The notes below the pieces were generated by a model. It worked only from the letters and a program-made list of their open reading frames with translations. It ran no database searches and was not told where the DNA came from. Of a stretch of DNA of 57,726 nucleotides, positions 33,424 through 42,820 are shown in pieces. The translations under genes were made by a program, and so were the position numbers. The DNA is taken from the NCBI GenBank assembly GCA_009773185.1, contig WPIF01000018.1:1-57726 (forward strand). Reading direction: 5' to 3'. How positions within the stretch are numbered: the first letter of the stretch is position 1; the number at the start of each line of letters is the position of its first letter. This stretch comes from Nitrospirota bacterium (GTDB lineage Bacteria > Nitrospirota > Thermodesulfovibrionia > Thermodesulfovibrionales > UBA1546).

Positions 33424-34275
33424 ATGGTGAAGGCAATTAGCATAATTATGGTTGCATTCTTTGCAGTTATAACAGTTATGGCATGTATAGCGTCAGCAGA
33501 AATCAAGTTCGCCATACTTCCGCGTTTGAGTTCAGAAGCACTGTATGGCATGTTCAAGCCTCTCGCGGAGTATTTGAGTAATGAGACAGGAGAGAAGGTC
33601 AATGTTGTAATCCCGAAGGACTTCGATGCATTTAAGGAAGCAATAAAATCAGGGCAGGCAGATATTGGTTTTGCAAATTCGCTTATTTATATTCAACTTA
33701 AAAAAGAGGTGAATCTCGACCCTTTGGCATTATCATCAGAAGAGAAAGCAGGCACAAAATTCCGCGGGATAATTATTGCCAGAAAAGACAGTGGTGTCGA
33801 AAAAATTCAGGATTTGAAAGGGAAGAAGCTTATATTCGTAGAGAAAGACTCTGCTGCGGGATATATATTCCAGATGCTTATGCTGAAAAAGGCAGGCATG
33901 GATATTCAAAAAGATTTTGTTACGCTCCCATTTGCAATGAAACACGATAAGGTGACAACGGCAGTGTTTAACAAAGAGGCAGATGCCGGCGGCATCCGTG
34001 AGGATGATTTGGAAAAAATGAAGAATAAGGTAGATCTTTCACAGATTAAAATTGTTGGGTATTCGGACTATTTCCCTAACTGGCCTGTATTCACCACTGC
34101 AAAACTTAATAAGAGTGTTGTTGCGAAGATAAGGGCAGCGCTGCTCAAGCTTAAGCCCGAGGATACTGAGTCTACGAGGGTTCTCAGGTCTGCCAGGCTT
34201 ACAGGTTTTGTTAATGTTTCTGATAAGGACTACGACCAGCTCCGTCAGGCAGCAAAGCTGGTTGGAGCTCTCTAA
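33424..34275 (+). CDS. PhnD-like phosphate/phosphonate-type binding protein
   Basis: The protein has 283 residues with a signal peptide (about 1-25). Features are [74 protein letters not shown] and [14 protein letters not shown], typical of the PhnD/PBP type 2 family. Like the preceding gene it has no transporter partner and sits immediately before an MCP. A sensory role is inferred. In this family ligands include phosphonates, phosphite and small organic acids. Confidence 0.85.
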   Translation: MVKAISIIMVAFFAVITVMACIASAEIKFAILPRLSSEALYGMFKPLAEYLSNETGEKVNVVIPKDFDAFKEAIKSGQADIGFANSLIYIQLKKEVNLDPLALSSEEKAGTKFRGIIIARKDSGVEKIQDLKGKKLIFVEKDSAAGYIFQMLMLKKAGMDIQKDFVTLPFAMKHDKVTTAVFNKEADAGGIREDDLEKMKNKVDLSQIKIVGYSDYFPNWPVFTTAKLNKSVVAKIRAALLKLKPEDTESTRVLRSARLTGFVNVSDKDYDQLRQAAKLVGAL

Positions 34276-34288
34276 AGGAGTGAGGGTT

Positions 34289-36082
34289 ATGATTAAGAAT
34301 ATGACTATAGGAAAAAAATTAACTCTGGGCGTGGGTGTTATGCTGCTTATGGTCTTAATCATGGGAATGGTGTTTTTTGCAGCTACAAGGCAGGTACAAA
34401 AAGAGTTAAAGACATACCAGCAAGTCAGGGCACTGAATGCATTAATGACTGCAAGGATCATGGACCATTTTAGATGGCTGGATGGGCTTTCTTCAGGGGT
34501 GTTTGTTCAGGGCAAGGCATTTACAGGCAAGCTCAATCCCGAAGAATGTGAATTGGGTAAATGGACGGCTGCTTACAAGCCATATTCTGAGGAACTCGCA
34601 GCGCCCTTTAAGGAACTGAACGAACCTCACAGGAAGCTTCATGCCTCAGCAGAAAAAATTCTCGCCGCATATAAGATAGGCAACATAGATGATGCCCATA
34701 CGATATTTGTAACAGAGACAACCCCTGCTGTCACCTCTGTTCAGGAAAACCTGAACAAGATGAAAGAGATTCTCAAAAAAGATGAAGAGATGGAACATAA
34801 ACATCTTGAGGCCGTCCAGAACAGGGCGAATATGATTTCTTTCGGACTAACTATATCTGTTATCCTGTTTGGAATTTTTGGCGGCATAGTATTTGTCAGG
34901 GGTATTACTTTACCTGTTCAAAAGGTTACGTCAGTGATGCAGAAGGTGGCAAAGGGAGATTTAACAGAAAAAATTGAAGGGGTAAAAAGCAATGACGAGA
35001 TAGGCCAGATGGCATCTTATACCAATGAGATGATAGTAGGACTCAATAACATTATTGCTCAGATAAAGGAAAATGCATATGAGGTAGCATCAGCGGCAAC
35101 CCAGATAGCATCTTCATCCGAGCAGAGATCAAAGAATTCAGAATCATCTGCCGCTGCAGTTGAAGAAATGACCTCGACCATGCATGAGATGTCAGCCAAT
35201 ATACAAAGTGTGGCCAAGAATATCCAGGGCCAGGCATCTTCCGTGACAGAGACATCGTCTTCAGTTGAACAGATGGTTACATCTATTCATAGAGTGGCGG
35301 ATAATGTAAAGAGGCTTGTGGATATAACCAATAAGGCGTTAGGGGCGGTTATGTCCGGAAAGCAGGCTGTTGGAAAGGCGTCTTCCGGCATGGAGGAGAT
35401 AAACAAAGTGACCACAAGGGCCGCGGACACAATAACCAGGCTCAGCAGCAAGACCGATGACATAGGGCGGATAGTGGTGCTGATAGATGATATTGCTGAA
35501 CAGACGAACCTTCTTGCGCTGAATGCTGCCATAGAGGCGGCAAGGGCAGGAGAGCAGGGAATGGGTTTTGCAGTGGTTGCCGAGGAAGTCAGAAAACTTG
35601 CAGAGCGATCGGCAAAGTCAACAAGGGAGATTACCGAGCTTATAAATACAGTCACGAAAGAAGCGCAGGAGGCAGTAAACCATATGGGAAATAATGCTGA
35701 TATTGTTGAGCAGGGTTTAGCCCTGAGCCATGAGGTAAATCAGGCACTGAAGGGGATAGAAGAATCTGTGGCTGAGGTATCCAAATACAGCCAGGAGATA
35801 GGGGCTGCAACAATAGAGCAGTCGAGCGGTTCAGAACAGATAGGAAAGGCAGTCATAAATCTTAATGAGATTACACAGGAAATAAGCACGGCCTCAGAGG
35901 AGCAATCATCCGGCGTGGATCAGGTTGTCAATGCTATAGAAAAGGTAAGAGAGATGGTTCAGCAGAATGCCTCGGGCTCTATCGAACTCGCATCCTCGGC
36001 AGAACAGCTGAGCAAACAGGCTGAAAGCCTGCAGTCAATCGTAGGTAAATTTGCCCTTAACGGGAACGGGAAAGGACATTGA
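34289..36082 (+). CDS. Methyl-accepting chemotaxis protein with CZB-like sensor
   Basis: From ATG 34289 (AAAGGAGTGAGG upstream) this is 597 residues. The first membrane helix is at about 12-34 and the second at about 190-212, followed by HAMP and the signalling domain with [20 protein letters not shown] and [16 protein letters not shown]. The periplasmic part contains HFRW, CELGKW and HRKLH, the His/Cys pattern of CZB zinc-binding domains. CZB usually lies at a cytosolic C terminus; here it is outside the membrane. The start upstream at 34208 overlaps the preceding gene and is rejected. It probably senses metal, redox or a bound periplasmic protein. Confidence 0.92.
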   Translation: MIKNMTIGKKLTLGVGVMLLMVLIMGMVFFAATRQVQKELKTYQQVRALNALMTARIMDHFRWLDGLSSGVFVQGKAFTGKLNPEECELGKWTAAYKPYSEELAAPFKELNEPHRKLHASAEKILAAYKIGNIDDAHTIFVTETTPAVTSVQENLNKMKEILKKDEEMEHKHLEAVQNRANMISFGLTISVILFGIFGGIVFVRGITLPVQKVTSVMQKVAKGDLTEKIEGVKSNDEIGQMASYTNEMIVGLNNIIAQIKENAYEVASAATQIASSSEQRSKNSESSAAAVEEMTSTMHEMSANIQSVAKNIQGQASSVTETSSSVEQMVTSIHRVADNVKRLVDITNKALGAVMSGKQAVGKASSGMEEINKVTTRAADTITRLSSKTDDIGRIVVLIDDIAEQTNLLALNAAIEAARAGEQGMGFAVVAEEVRKLAERSAKSTREITELINTVTKEAQEAVNHMGNNADIVEQGLALSHEVNQALKGIEESVAEVSKYSQEIGAATIEQSSGSEQIGKAVINLNEITQEISTASEEQSSGVDQVVNAIEKVREMVQQNASGSIELASSAEQLSKQAESLQSIVGKFALNGNGKGH

Positions 36083-36933
36083 GCTTTATGGGCTATGTCT
36101 CAGATGTTATGACACCGGATGAGTTTAAGCTCTTCAGGGACCTGATTCATAACGAGTGCGGAATTTTCTTAAAGGAAGAGAAACGGGACTTTCTTAAGAT
36201 GAGGGTCGAAAAGAGACTGAAGACGCTGAGTATAGGGAGTTATTTTAATTATTACAGGTATGTGAAGGATGAGAGAAACAGAAGAGAATTAAGCAGCCTG
36301 CTTGACAGTATAACAATCAACGAAACTTATTTCTTCAGGAATACGCCTCAGTTTGAGATTCTAAGGGAAAGGGTCATTCCGGAACTAATAGAAAGAAAAA
36401 GGAAAGCAGGCGATTATAATCTTATGGCCTGGAGCGCAGGCTGTGCAACAGGGGAAGAGCCTTATTCCATCGCAATCGAGATATTAGAGGCAATACCTGA
36501 TATCTCCAGGTGGAACGTGCAGATTATTGCCTCGGATATTTCCTGGCGTTGCATCGAGACCGGACAGAAAGGCGTATATTCAGGTGAAAAGCTCAAGGAT
36601 GTGCCTCCTGAATATCTTGCAAAGTATTTTATATATTCAGATGAGTCCTATCAGGTGTCGGATAACGTGAAAAGGCTTGTGATATTTGATTTCCATAATT
36701 TAAAGCATGAAAACGGTTTAACTGAGGTTGATGTGGTCTTCTGCAGAAATGTGATGATATATTTTGACATAGAGGAACAGAAGAGAATTGTTGCGAGGTT
36801 TCAAAAAGTTTTGAATACAGATGGCTATTTATTTCTCGGACATGCAGAGAGCCTCCAGGGCATTGCAAATGGTGATTTCAGGTTTCTTTACCTGAACAAG
36901 GGGACGGCATATCAGAAGGTGAACCCCGCTTAG
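36079..36933 (+). CDS. cheR: Chemotaxis methyltransferase CheR
   Basis: The protein has 284 residues from TTG 36079 (281 from ATG 36088). The N-terminal helical domain ([20 protein letters not shown]) and the SAM domain with [39 protein letters not shown] and [20 protein letters not shown] are standard CheR motifs. It methylates receptor glutamates. The start codon overlaps the MCP stop. Confidence 0.96.
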   Translation: MSFMGYVSDVMTPDEFKLFRDLIHNECGIFLKEEKRDFLKMRVEKRLKTLSIGSYFNYYRYVKDERNRRELSSLLDSITINETYFFRNTPQFEILRERVIPELIERKRKAGDYNLMAWSAGCATGEEPYSIAIEILEAIPDISRWNVQIIASDISWRCIETGQKGVYSGEKLKDVPPEYLAKYFIYSDESYQVSDNVKRLVIFDFHNLKHENGLTEVDVVFCRNVMIYFDIEEQKRIVARFQKVLNTDGYLFLGHAESLQGIANGDFRFLYLNKGTAYQKVNPA

Positions 36934-36974
36934 AAAGCCCAGTGACTTTCTTTCTGACGGCGTGAAGGATACAG

Positions 36975-38618
36975 ATGAGTGATACGGGCATAAAATTAAC
37001 GGATGCAGACATGGCAGAACTCAGGGTTGCCTTTTTTTCCCAGTCTGAAGAGATACTTGATAATCTCCAGCAGCAGATTATGGCAATAGAGGACAACCCC
37101 GGTGAAGATAACTGGAAGGCATTGAAGAGGGCATTTCACACTCTGAAGGGAGATTCAAAGGCAATGGGATTCAACAGCATCGGTACCTTTGCACATAAGG
37201 TTGAGGATTTGATTGCAGGCATAAAGGATAGAGAACCCGACAGGGCCTCAATTGACCTGCTTCTTGAATGTGCTGATGCCTTCAGGGCCTTTCTCGATGA
37301 TCTTGCTGACAATAGAGAGCCTGCGATATCAGGTATAGTTTCAAAAATTGCATCATATACTGTCGGTTGTGCTCCTGTGGCCGGGAAACAGGAATTGCAA
37401 AAGACCAATAGGGATAATGGCAGGGGGCTGCCATTTCTGAAGATTGAACCTGAACGCGTTGACAGGATAATGAATCTTGTCGGGGAGCTTGTCATAGGGC
37501 GTTCGATGCTGTCTCAGTTAACATCTGAAGTGCATAATCTCGGCACTGACTCCATTGCCATGCGTCTCGAAAACCTCAACTCCTCTTTTGAGCGTACGCT
37601 CTCTGACCTGCAGAGGTCGGTTATGAAGGTGAGGATGCTGCCTGTTGATCTCATCTTCAGGCGTTTCCCGAGGATTGTCAGAGACCTGTCTGCAGAAAAA
37701 GGGAAAATCGTCAGGCTAAAAATCCAGGGAGAAAATACAGAGCTTGATAAAGGCATTGTTGATGTTATAGGCGAACCACTTTTACATATTGTCAGGAATG
37801 CCATTGATCATGGCATAGAAACTACTGAGGAGAGAAAGGCATCAGGAAAACCGGAAGAAGGCCTGCTCTCCCTGAAGGCATTTCACCAGGGAAACCAGAT
37901 GGTTATTGAAATAGAAGATGATGGACGGGGAATAGACACGGACCGGCTAAAGGAAAAGGCAATTCAAAAGGGCATGCTTAGCAGTGATGACGCTAAAAAA
38001 ATGAGCGCCAAAGAGGCCATGAACCTTATTTTCCTTTCAGGATTCTCTACAGCAGAAAGCATAACAGAGATGTCAGGAAGAGGGGTTGGAATGGACATAG
38101 TAAAGGATGCTGTGGAATCCCTGAGGGGAATTATAGATATAACTTCTGAAAAAAACAGAGGTACAAATATCACCCTGCGTCTGCCTCTGACGCTTGCGAT
38201 TATCAAGTCCATACTTTTCACATACAAGTCAGAAACCTTTGCGCTTCCGTTGGCGTCTGTAACAGAGATAATCAGGGTATTACCGGAGGATATTGAAACT
38301 ATAGGAGGAAATCCTGTACTCAGGCACAGAAAAGGCATGGTGCCTCTGATATCTATAGGTGGAACGGAGATTAGCCATAGCAAATACTTTATTATTCTTA
38401 TCGGGGTTGCCCGGATGAGGGCAGGACTGATAACTGAAAAAATCATTGGCGAGGAGGAGCTTGTCATTAAATCGCTTGATGACAGAGTCTCAACCGGTCT
38501 TGCAGCAGGAGCATCTATCCTCGGTAACGGAAGTGTTGTATTGATTCTTGACCCGTTGTTTTTAATCAAGAAAGGTGCCGGGTATCAACAGATGTCAGGC
38601 ATCGTGGAAAACGTATGA
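36975..38618 (+). CDS. cheA: Chemotaxis histidine kinase CheA
   Basis: The protein has 547 residues. The Hpt domain has RAFHTLKGDSKAMG (phosphorylated H55). No separate P2 CheY-binding domain is evident; the dimerisation helices (RIMNLVGELVIGRSMLSQL) follow within about 100 residues. The ATPase part has HIVRNAIDHGIETTEERK, IEIEDDGRGIDTDRL and GRGVGMDIVKDAVESLRGII, and the C terminus is a CheW-like domain. It phosphorylates the downstream CheY and CheB proteins. It overlaps cheB by 4 nt. Confidence 0.97.
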   Translation: MSDTGIKLTDADMAELRVAFFSQSEEILDNLQQQIMAIEDNPGEDNWKALKRAFHTLKGDSKAMGFNSIGTFAHKVEDLIAGIKDREPDRASIDLLLECADAFRAFLDDLADNREPAISGIVSKIASYTVGCAPVAGKQELQKTNRDNGRGLPFLKIEPERVDRIMNLVGELVIGRSMLSQLTSEVHNLGTDSIAMRLENLNSSFERTLSDLQRSVMKVRMLPVDLIFRRFPRIVRDLSAEKGKIVRLKIQGENTELDKGIVDVIGEPLLHIVRNAIDHGIETTEERKASGKPEEGLLSLKAFHQGNQMVIEIEDDGRGIDTDRLKEKAIQKGMLSSDDAKKMSAKEAMNLIFLSGFSTAESITEMSGRGVGMDIVKDAVESLRGIIDITSEKNRGTNITLRLPLTLAIIKSILFTYKSETFALPLASVTEIIRVLPEDIETIGGNPVLRHRKGMVPLISIGGTEISHSKYFIILIGVARMRAGLITEKIIGEEELVIKSLDDRVSTGLAAGASILGNGSVVLILDPLFLIKKGAGYQQMSGIVENV

Positions 38619-39724
38619 GTGAACATAAAAATAAAATAAAAGTCCTTGTAGTTGATGACTCGGCATTGATGAGAAAGATGATACCCATAATCATCTCTGC
38701 CGATAAAGATATAGAGGTCGTAGGAACTGCCATGGACGGAGATTTTGCCCTTAATAAAATTCCCCAGTTGAGGCCTGACGTCATAACCCTTGATATTGAT
38801 ATGCCGAGGATGGACGGCCTGACAACGCTTAGGTCTATCGTAAGAGATTTCGGGATTCCCGTGATACTTGTCAGCTCACTTACTAAAGAAGGGACAGAGA
38901 TAACGCTTAAGGGGCTGGAAATCGGAGCATTTGATTTTGTACCTAAACCCATAGAGGCAATCTCTCTCCATATATCTGAGATATCTCATAAACTTATTGA
39001 GAAAATTAAGGCAGCAGCCTGTTGCAAACCTTTAAGGTTTAAGGAACTGACTCCCATAAAAATAAAAACACAACCAGCTGTTATATCTGCCGGTTCTCTT
39101 ACAGCAAAATACGTTGTGGCCATAGGAATCTCGACCGGCGGGCCTCAGGCGCTGACAGAGATACTTCCTCAGTTCCCTGATAGTTGTCCGTTTGGCATTT
39201 TGATTGTTCAGCATATGCCGGAAGGATTTACAGAACTCTTTGCAAGGCGTCTGGATTCTGTATGCAATATTAACGTCAAAGAAGCCGCTGATGGAGATAT
39301 CGTGAGGCCGGGGCTGGCATTGATTGCCCGCGGCAATAAACATCTTAAGGTTAAAAGGACACATTACGGAGTGGTTTCGGTTCTCAGTCAGGCTATTGAA
39401 GTGTCAGGGCACAGGCCCTCTGCTACTGTACTGTTTGATTCTGTTGCAGAGGGATATGGGCACAGCGCCATAGGCATAATAATGACAGGAATGGGAGACG
39501 ACGGAGTAGAAGGGTTGGGAAGAATAAAAGAAAAGGGGGGATTGACCATTGCACAGGATGAGGAAACATCAGTGATATACGGAATGCCAAAGGTTGCTGT
39601 TGAGAAAGGGTATGTTGATATGGTTTTGAGGCTTGATGAGATAATCCCTAAACTTATGAGGATGGCAGAGCTTACAGAAAGCCGAGATTCAACGGTAAAA
39701 GATGTCGCTGAGCTTTGTCATTAG
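38615..39724 (+). CDS. cheB: Chemotaxis methylesterase CheB
   Basis: The protein has 369 residues. The receiver domain has VLVVDDSALMRKMIPIII and TLDIDMPRMDGLTTL; the catalytic domain has GISTGGPQALTEILPQF (Ser), IVQHMPEGFTELFARRLD (His) and GIIMTGMGDDGVEGL (Asp). It removes methyl groups from the receptor. The ~30 residues after the catalytic domain extend beyond a typical CheB. Confidence 0.97.
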   Translation: MSEHKNKIKVLVVDDSALMRKMIPIIISADKDIEVVGTAMDGDFALNKIPQLRPDVITLDIDMPRMDGLTTLRSIVRDFGIPVILVSSLTKEGTEITLKGLEIGAFDFVPKPIEAISLHISEISHKLIEKIKAAACCKPLRFKELTPIKIKTQPAVISAGSLTAKYVVAIGISTGGPQALTEILPQFPDSCPFGILIVQHMPEGFTELFARRLDSVCNINVKEAADGDIVRPGLALIARGNKHLKVKRTHYGVVSVLSQAIEVSGHRPSATVLFDSVAEGYGHSAIGIIMTGMGDDGVEGLGRIKEKGGLTIAQDEETSVIYGMPKVAVEKGYVDMVLRLDEIIPKLMRMAELTESRDSTVKDVAELCH

Positions 39725-39733
39725 GAGAACACA

Positions 39734-40102
39734 ATGGCAAGATTTATGATAGTTGACGATTCTATTTTCCAGAGAAAGACTCTTGAAAAGATGATTGTGC
39801 AGATGGGATGGGAAGTGGTTGCCGAGGCCTCAAACGGCAGAGAAGCTGTTGAGCGGTATCCCAATTCAAAGCCCGATCTTGTGCTCATGGACCTGGTGAT
39901 GCCTGAAATGGAAGGCATAGAAGCTGTTGAGAAGATACTGGAACTCGATAAATCGGCAAAAATAGTTGTAGTAAGTTCCATGGGATACGATGAAATAGTA
40001 AACAAGGCTATGTCTCTGGGAGCAAAGCAGTTTATATCAAAACCCGTAAATCTTGGCCATGCGGCTAATATAATCAAAACAGTTTTAGAGGAGGGAATAT
40101 GA
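39734..40102 (+). CDS. cheY: CheY-like response regulator 1
   Basis: This single receiver domain has 122 residues. The acidic pair and start (FMIVDDSIFQRKTLEKMI), phospho-acceptor VLMDLVMPEMEGIEA, the Ser switch VVVSSMGYDE and the Lys in QFISKPVNLGHA are present. It probably carries the CheA signal to a motor or pilus. Its stop overlaps the next ATG. Confidence 0.95.
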   Translation: MARFMIVDDSIFQRKTLEKMIVQMGWEVVAEASNGREAVERYPNSKPDLVLMDLVMPEMEGIEAVEKILELDKSAKIVVVSSMGYDEIVNKAMSLGAKQFISKPVNLGHAANIIKTVLEEGI

Positions 40103-40470
40103 AGAAGATTCTTGTTGTAGAAGATTCATCAACAATGAGACTTTTTATAAAAATGTTTTTAAGAAGCCTTCACGATGTCAGCATTACCGAGGCTACGGAC
40201 GGGCTTGACGGGCTCGAAAAACTTGGCAAGGAGAGTTTTGATCTGGTTATTACAGACGTAAACATGCCCCGGCTTGACGGCCTCCAGCTTATTGAGCGGA
40301 TAAGGGGCAGTCTGGGTCTTAAGATGCCGATAATAATTCTTACGACCCGCGGCGAAAAGGAGAATGTCGACAGAGGCATTTCACTTGGGGCAAATAACTA
40401 TGTAACAAAACCTATAGTAGGCCCGACACTCACAAATCTTGTTATGAATTATATACAGGTAGCTGCATGA
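40099..40470 (+). CDS. cheY: CheY-like response regulator 2
   Basis: This is a 123-residue receiver domain: ILVVEDSSTMRLFIKMFL, LVITDVNMPRLDGLQLIE, the Thr switch IIILTTRGEKEN and YVTKPIVGPTL. Two CheY proteins in one operon suggest one signals and one acts as a phosphate sink, or that each serves a different output. It is the last gene of the chemotaxis operon. Confidence 0.95.
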   Translation: MKKILVVEDSSTMRLFIKMFLRSLHDVSITEATDGLDGLEKLGKESFDLVITDVNMPRLDGLQLIERIRGSLGLKMPIIILTTRGEKENVDRGISLGANNYVTKPIVGPTLTNLVMNYIQVAA

Positions 40471-40478
40471 TTGGGAAT

Positions 40479-41078
40479 TCAAGACTTATTCAATAGCAAA
40501 AATATATCGCCCTCTATGAGGTCGTGATAGATGGCTGTTGAGTCCGTGATTTTTTTTGCCGCGGCAGCCAAATTCTCAGGGTCGAGGTAGATGAGGTTAA
40601 TGTCCTTAATTTTTGAATGGCTTCCGAGGCAGTTAAACAGAAGAGTTTTACTTGTATGCCTGAATAGTTTTTCGAGATATCCGCTGATGGATTCCTTTAC
40701 TCCCTGAACATTTAGATTAAAAACCCCGCATAATATTATGTAATCATACGTTCCGGGTATCTCATCGGCATCTATATCGAGAGTCATAAACTCAGCCTCA
40801 GGAAAATTACGGGAAGCCGTCTCTATGAGCTTTTGATTTATATCCATGCCTGTGTATTCGGCATTAATTCCTTTTTCTTTCAGGAAGCCGTAAAAGTCGC
40901 CTTTGCCGCAGCCGAAATCAAGAACGCTCTGCTCTTCCAGATGAAGAAGTTTAAGGATGCATTCATACCTTTGCCTCTGTCCTGATGCAGACCATCCAAC
41001 AGCAGCAGGTGTATTGCCGAAGAAAGAAAGTTTTTTTGAGAAAAAATCTATGACATATTCTTTTGTAAGTCCATTCAT
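40479..41078 (-). CDS. Class I SAM-dependent methyltransferase
   Basis: The protein has 199 residues. The SAM-binding motif is SVLDFGCGKGDFYGFLKEKG, then YTGMDINQKLIETASRNFPE and FMTLDIDADEIPGTYDYIIL, typical of methyltransferase domain 11/25. The substrate is unknown. It begins one base after the DsrE-family gene and is the last gene in a minus-strand operon-like run with it; the radical SAM gene further upstream is separated by a terminator-like hairpin. Confidence 0.88.
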   Translation of the reverse strand: MNGLTKEYVIDFFSKKLSFFGNTPAAVGWSASGQRQRYECILKLLHLEEQSVLDFGCGKGDFYGFLKEKGINAEYTGMDINQKLIETASRNFPEAEFMTLDIDADEIPGTYDYIILCGVFNLNVQGVKESISGYLEKLFRHTSKTLLFNCLGSHSKIKDINLIYLDPENLAAAAKKITDSTAIYHDLIEGDIFLLLNKS

Positions 41079-41079
41079 T

Positions 41080-41454
41080 TTAAAATGTCAGCCCCTGTCT
41101 TTCAAAAAGCATCTCGCCGAGATAAGAGCCTGTCTTTGGCTCTGAGTTAGGTATCAATTCTGCCTTGTTCAGTTCGTGGTATTTATAGCAAGCCTCACAA
41201 ATATAAAACTTAATCTTGAAGTCTTCGATTAGTGTTTTCATTAAGTCTGCGACAGGCGAAAACTGGCCTTTGGTCTGCCATGTCAAAGTCTCAGCGAATC
41301 CCTTTTTTGCAAGCAATGCGCCTTTATCCATCAGGAAAAAGGCAATCTCTGCATCAAATGTTGCCATGTTTGCCGCAACCTGCATTGCGCCTGCAACCTT
41401 GTCCGGATTGTCATACGAATGGGTGATGATAAAAACAAATTTTTTGTTCTGCAT
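41080..41454 (-). CDS. DsrE family protein (cytosolic)
   Basis: From ATG 41454 (GGAGG five bases upstream) this is 124 residues. The DsrE fold shows as KFVFIITHSYDNPDKVAGAM, ATFDAEIAFFLMDKGALLAK and KIKFYICEACYKYHELNK, the last containing the Cys pair where family members bind sulfur. It has no signal peptide, unlike the selenoprotein candidate at 5857. It may act as a sulfur carrier. A methyltransferase gene follows. Confidence 0.88.
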   Translation of the reverse strand: MQNKKFVFIITHSYDNPDKVAGAMQVAANMATFDAEIAFFLMDKGALLAKKGFAETLTWQTKGQFSPVADLMKTLIEDFKIKFYICEACYKYHELNKAELIPNSEPKTGSYLGEMLFERQGLTF

Positions 41455-41480
41455 TTTAACCTCCATTAGTTTAAAGGATA

Positions 41481-41513
41481 TAAGAAAGGGGAATATTATA
41501 TTCCCCTTTCTTA
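41481..41513 (-). terminator. Bidirectional-type hairpin terminator
   Basis: TAAGAAAGGGGAATA (41481-41495) pairs perfectly with TATTCCCCTTTCTTA (41499-41513) around a 3-nt loop. It lies two bases after the radical SAM stop (minus strand) and before the DsrE-family gene, so it probably ends the radical SAM transcript or attenuates read-through. Confidence 0.85.
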
Positions 41514-41514
41514 T

Positions 41515-42645
41515 TCATATTATTCTATATAACGCACACCTATACAAGTCTTTCCCTTTCGCGTCTTCCAGCATTTCTGCCCTGTACCTGCATCCCCCTC
41601 TGCATTTTTCTATATACTTACAGTCACATTCAAGTTTATCAAGCCTTACTGGTTTTATTTTCCCCCAGCATTTTCTTAATCCGTCTTTAATTGTACCAAC
41701 TGCTCTGTCAGAATAGAAGGTGCATTTTGAAATCTTTCCATTTGCTGATATGGACATAAGATGCAGCCCGCATCCAAAACCTTTTTCGCCTGAATGAATC
41801 CCTCCGCTGTAGCCATACTTAAGATATTTCCCTGCCTGTTTGGGAGAAAGTTGAAATTCAGTATTTTCCCTGAGCCTTCCCGTTATGCACGGAATATCAA
41901 CTGTCCAGTCCTTTATCCCTATTTTTTTAAATAACTTTTCCATTTTATCAAAATCACCGGTATTTTTTGAATGGACCATTGTAGAAATAGATACATCGAA
42001 CCCGCATTCGATGGCAAGCATGATATTCTGCATTGTTCTTTTGAATCTCCCTTTTCCCCTCAGTGAATCATGCGCTTTTTCCATACCATCAATGCTTACC
42101 TGCATCTCATGCACATTCAGGTCATTGAGTATGTTTTTGTTAAGCAATAATCCGTTAGTAAAAAGAATCTTTCTTAAAAAAAACTTGGGAAGGATTGAAT
42201 TTATTTCTTTAAACCTGCTGTGAAGCAAAGGTTCTCCGCCTGTGATGAGAACCCTTAATCCCTGCATGGCTTCAAATTCTTTTAATGCCCTGGTTATCAG
42301 GCTCAACGAAAGCTCTTTGCCTGTTTTATCCTCAATATAACAATGCCTGCACCTGAGATTGCATCTGTCTGTAACCTGCAGTTCAAGGTATCTAAGGGAA
42401 GGGGCAGGCGATTTTTTTATGGGAGGACGTTTAAGACCTGATTTTTTCCGGCTCAGTATGCCCTCTTTAGCGCAGTAGTCTGTGAATTTTTTATCCTCAG
42501 ATATACAGCCATTTTCAGAGGAGCACTTTCTCAGAAATTTAAACGCCTCATCATCAAGTTCGTAAAGTTCATCTTTTTCAATATGATAAACAGACGGGCT
42601 CTCAAGCCGCTTGAGTACGGCCTCTTTGGAAAGAAAATAGTTCAT
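41515..42645 (-). CDS. Radical SAM/SPASM domain protein
   Basis: The protein has 376 residues. An N-terminal ~75-residue region resembles a PqqD-like peptide-recognition domain (VYHIEKDELYELDDEAFKFL). The radical SAM core has CNLRCRHC and VLITGGEPLLHSRF, and a C-terminal SPASM region has multiple Cys: CGLHLMSISANGKISKCTFY, then CDCKYIEKCRGGCRYRAEML. SPASM enzymes modify peptides or proteins. No obvious short precursor gene lies beside it. The DsrE-family protein and methyltransferase follow on the same strand. Confidence 0.9.
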   Translation of the reverse strand: MNYFLSKEAVLKRLESPSVYHIEKDELYELDDEAFKFLRKCSSENGCISEDKKFTDYCAKEGILSRKKSGLKRPPIKKSPAPSLRYLELQVTDRCNLRCRHCYIEDKTGKELSLSLITRALKEFEAMQGLRVLITGGEPLLHSRFKEINSILPKFFLRKILFTNGLLLNKNILNDLNVHEMQVSIDGMEKAHDSLRGKGRFKRTMQNIMLAIECGFDVSISTMVHSKNTGDFDKMEKLFKKIGIKDWTVDIPCITGRLRENTEFQLSPKQAGKYLKYGYSGGIHSGEKGFGCGLHLMSISANGKISKCTFYSDRAVGTIKDGLRKCWGKIKPVRLDKLECDCKYIEKCRGGCRYRAEMLEDAKGKDLYRCALYRII

Positions 42646-42694
42646 GCCTTATTTTACAACATACCTGCCAGTATGAGATGAATCACACTAAGAG

Positions 42695-42731
42695 TTGACA
42701 TACTTTTTAATCCTGATAGAATGATAATCAT
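42695..42731 (+). promoter_or_regulatory. Sigma-70-type promoter with ATGATAATCAT palindrome
   Basis: TTGACA (42695-42700) and TAGAAT (42717-42722) are 16 nt apart. Overlapping the -10 and start site is ATGATAATCAT (42721-42731), which resembles the core of a Fur-type box. It precedes the PstS-like gene by about 90 nt. The rest of 42646-42820 holds no gene. Confidence 0.6.
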
Positions 42732-42820
42732 AAGGGGTAAGTATGTTGCATATTAACAGGTTCATAAGTAAGGCCACATGAAATGACCTCATTAGTAAAG
42801 CTAAGGCAGAGGAGGTAAAA

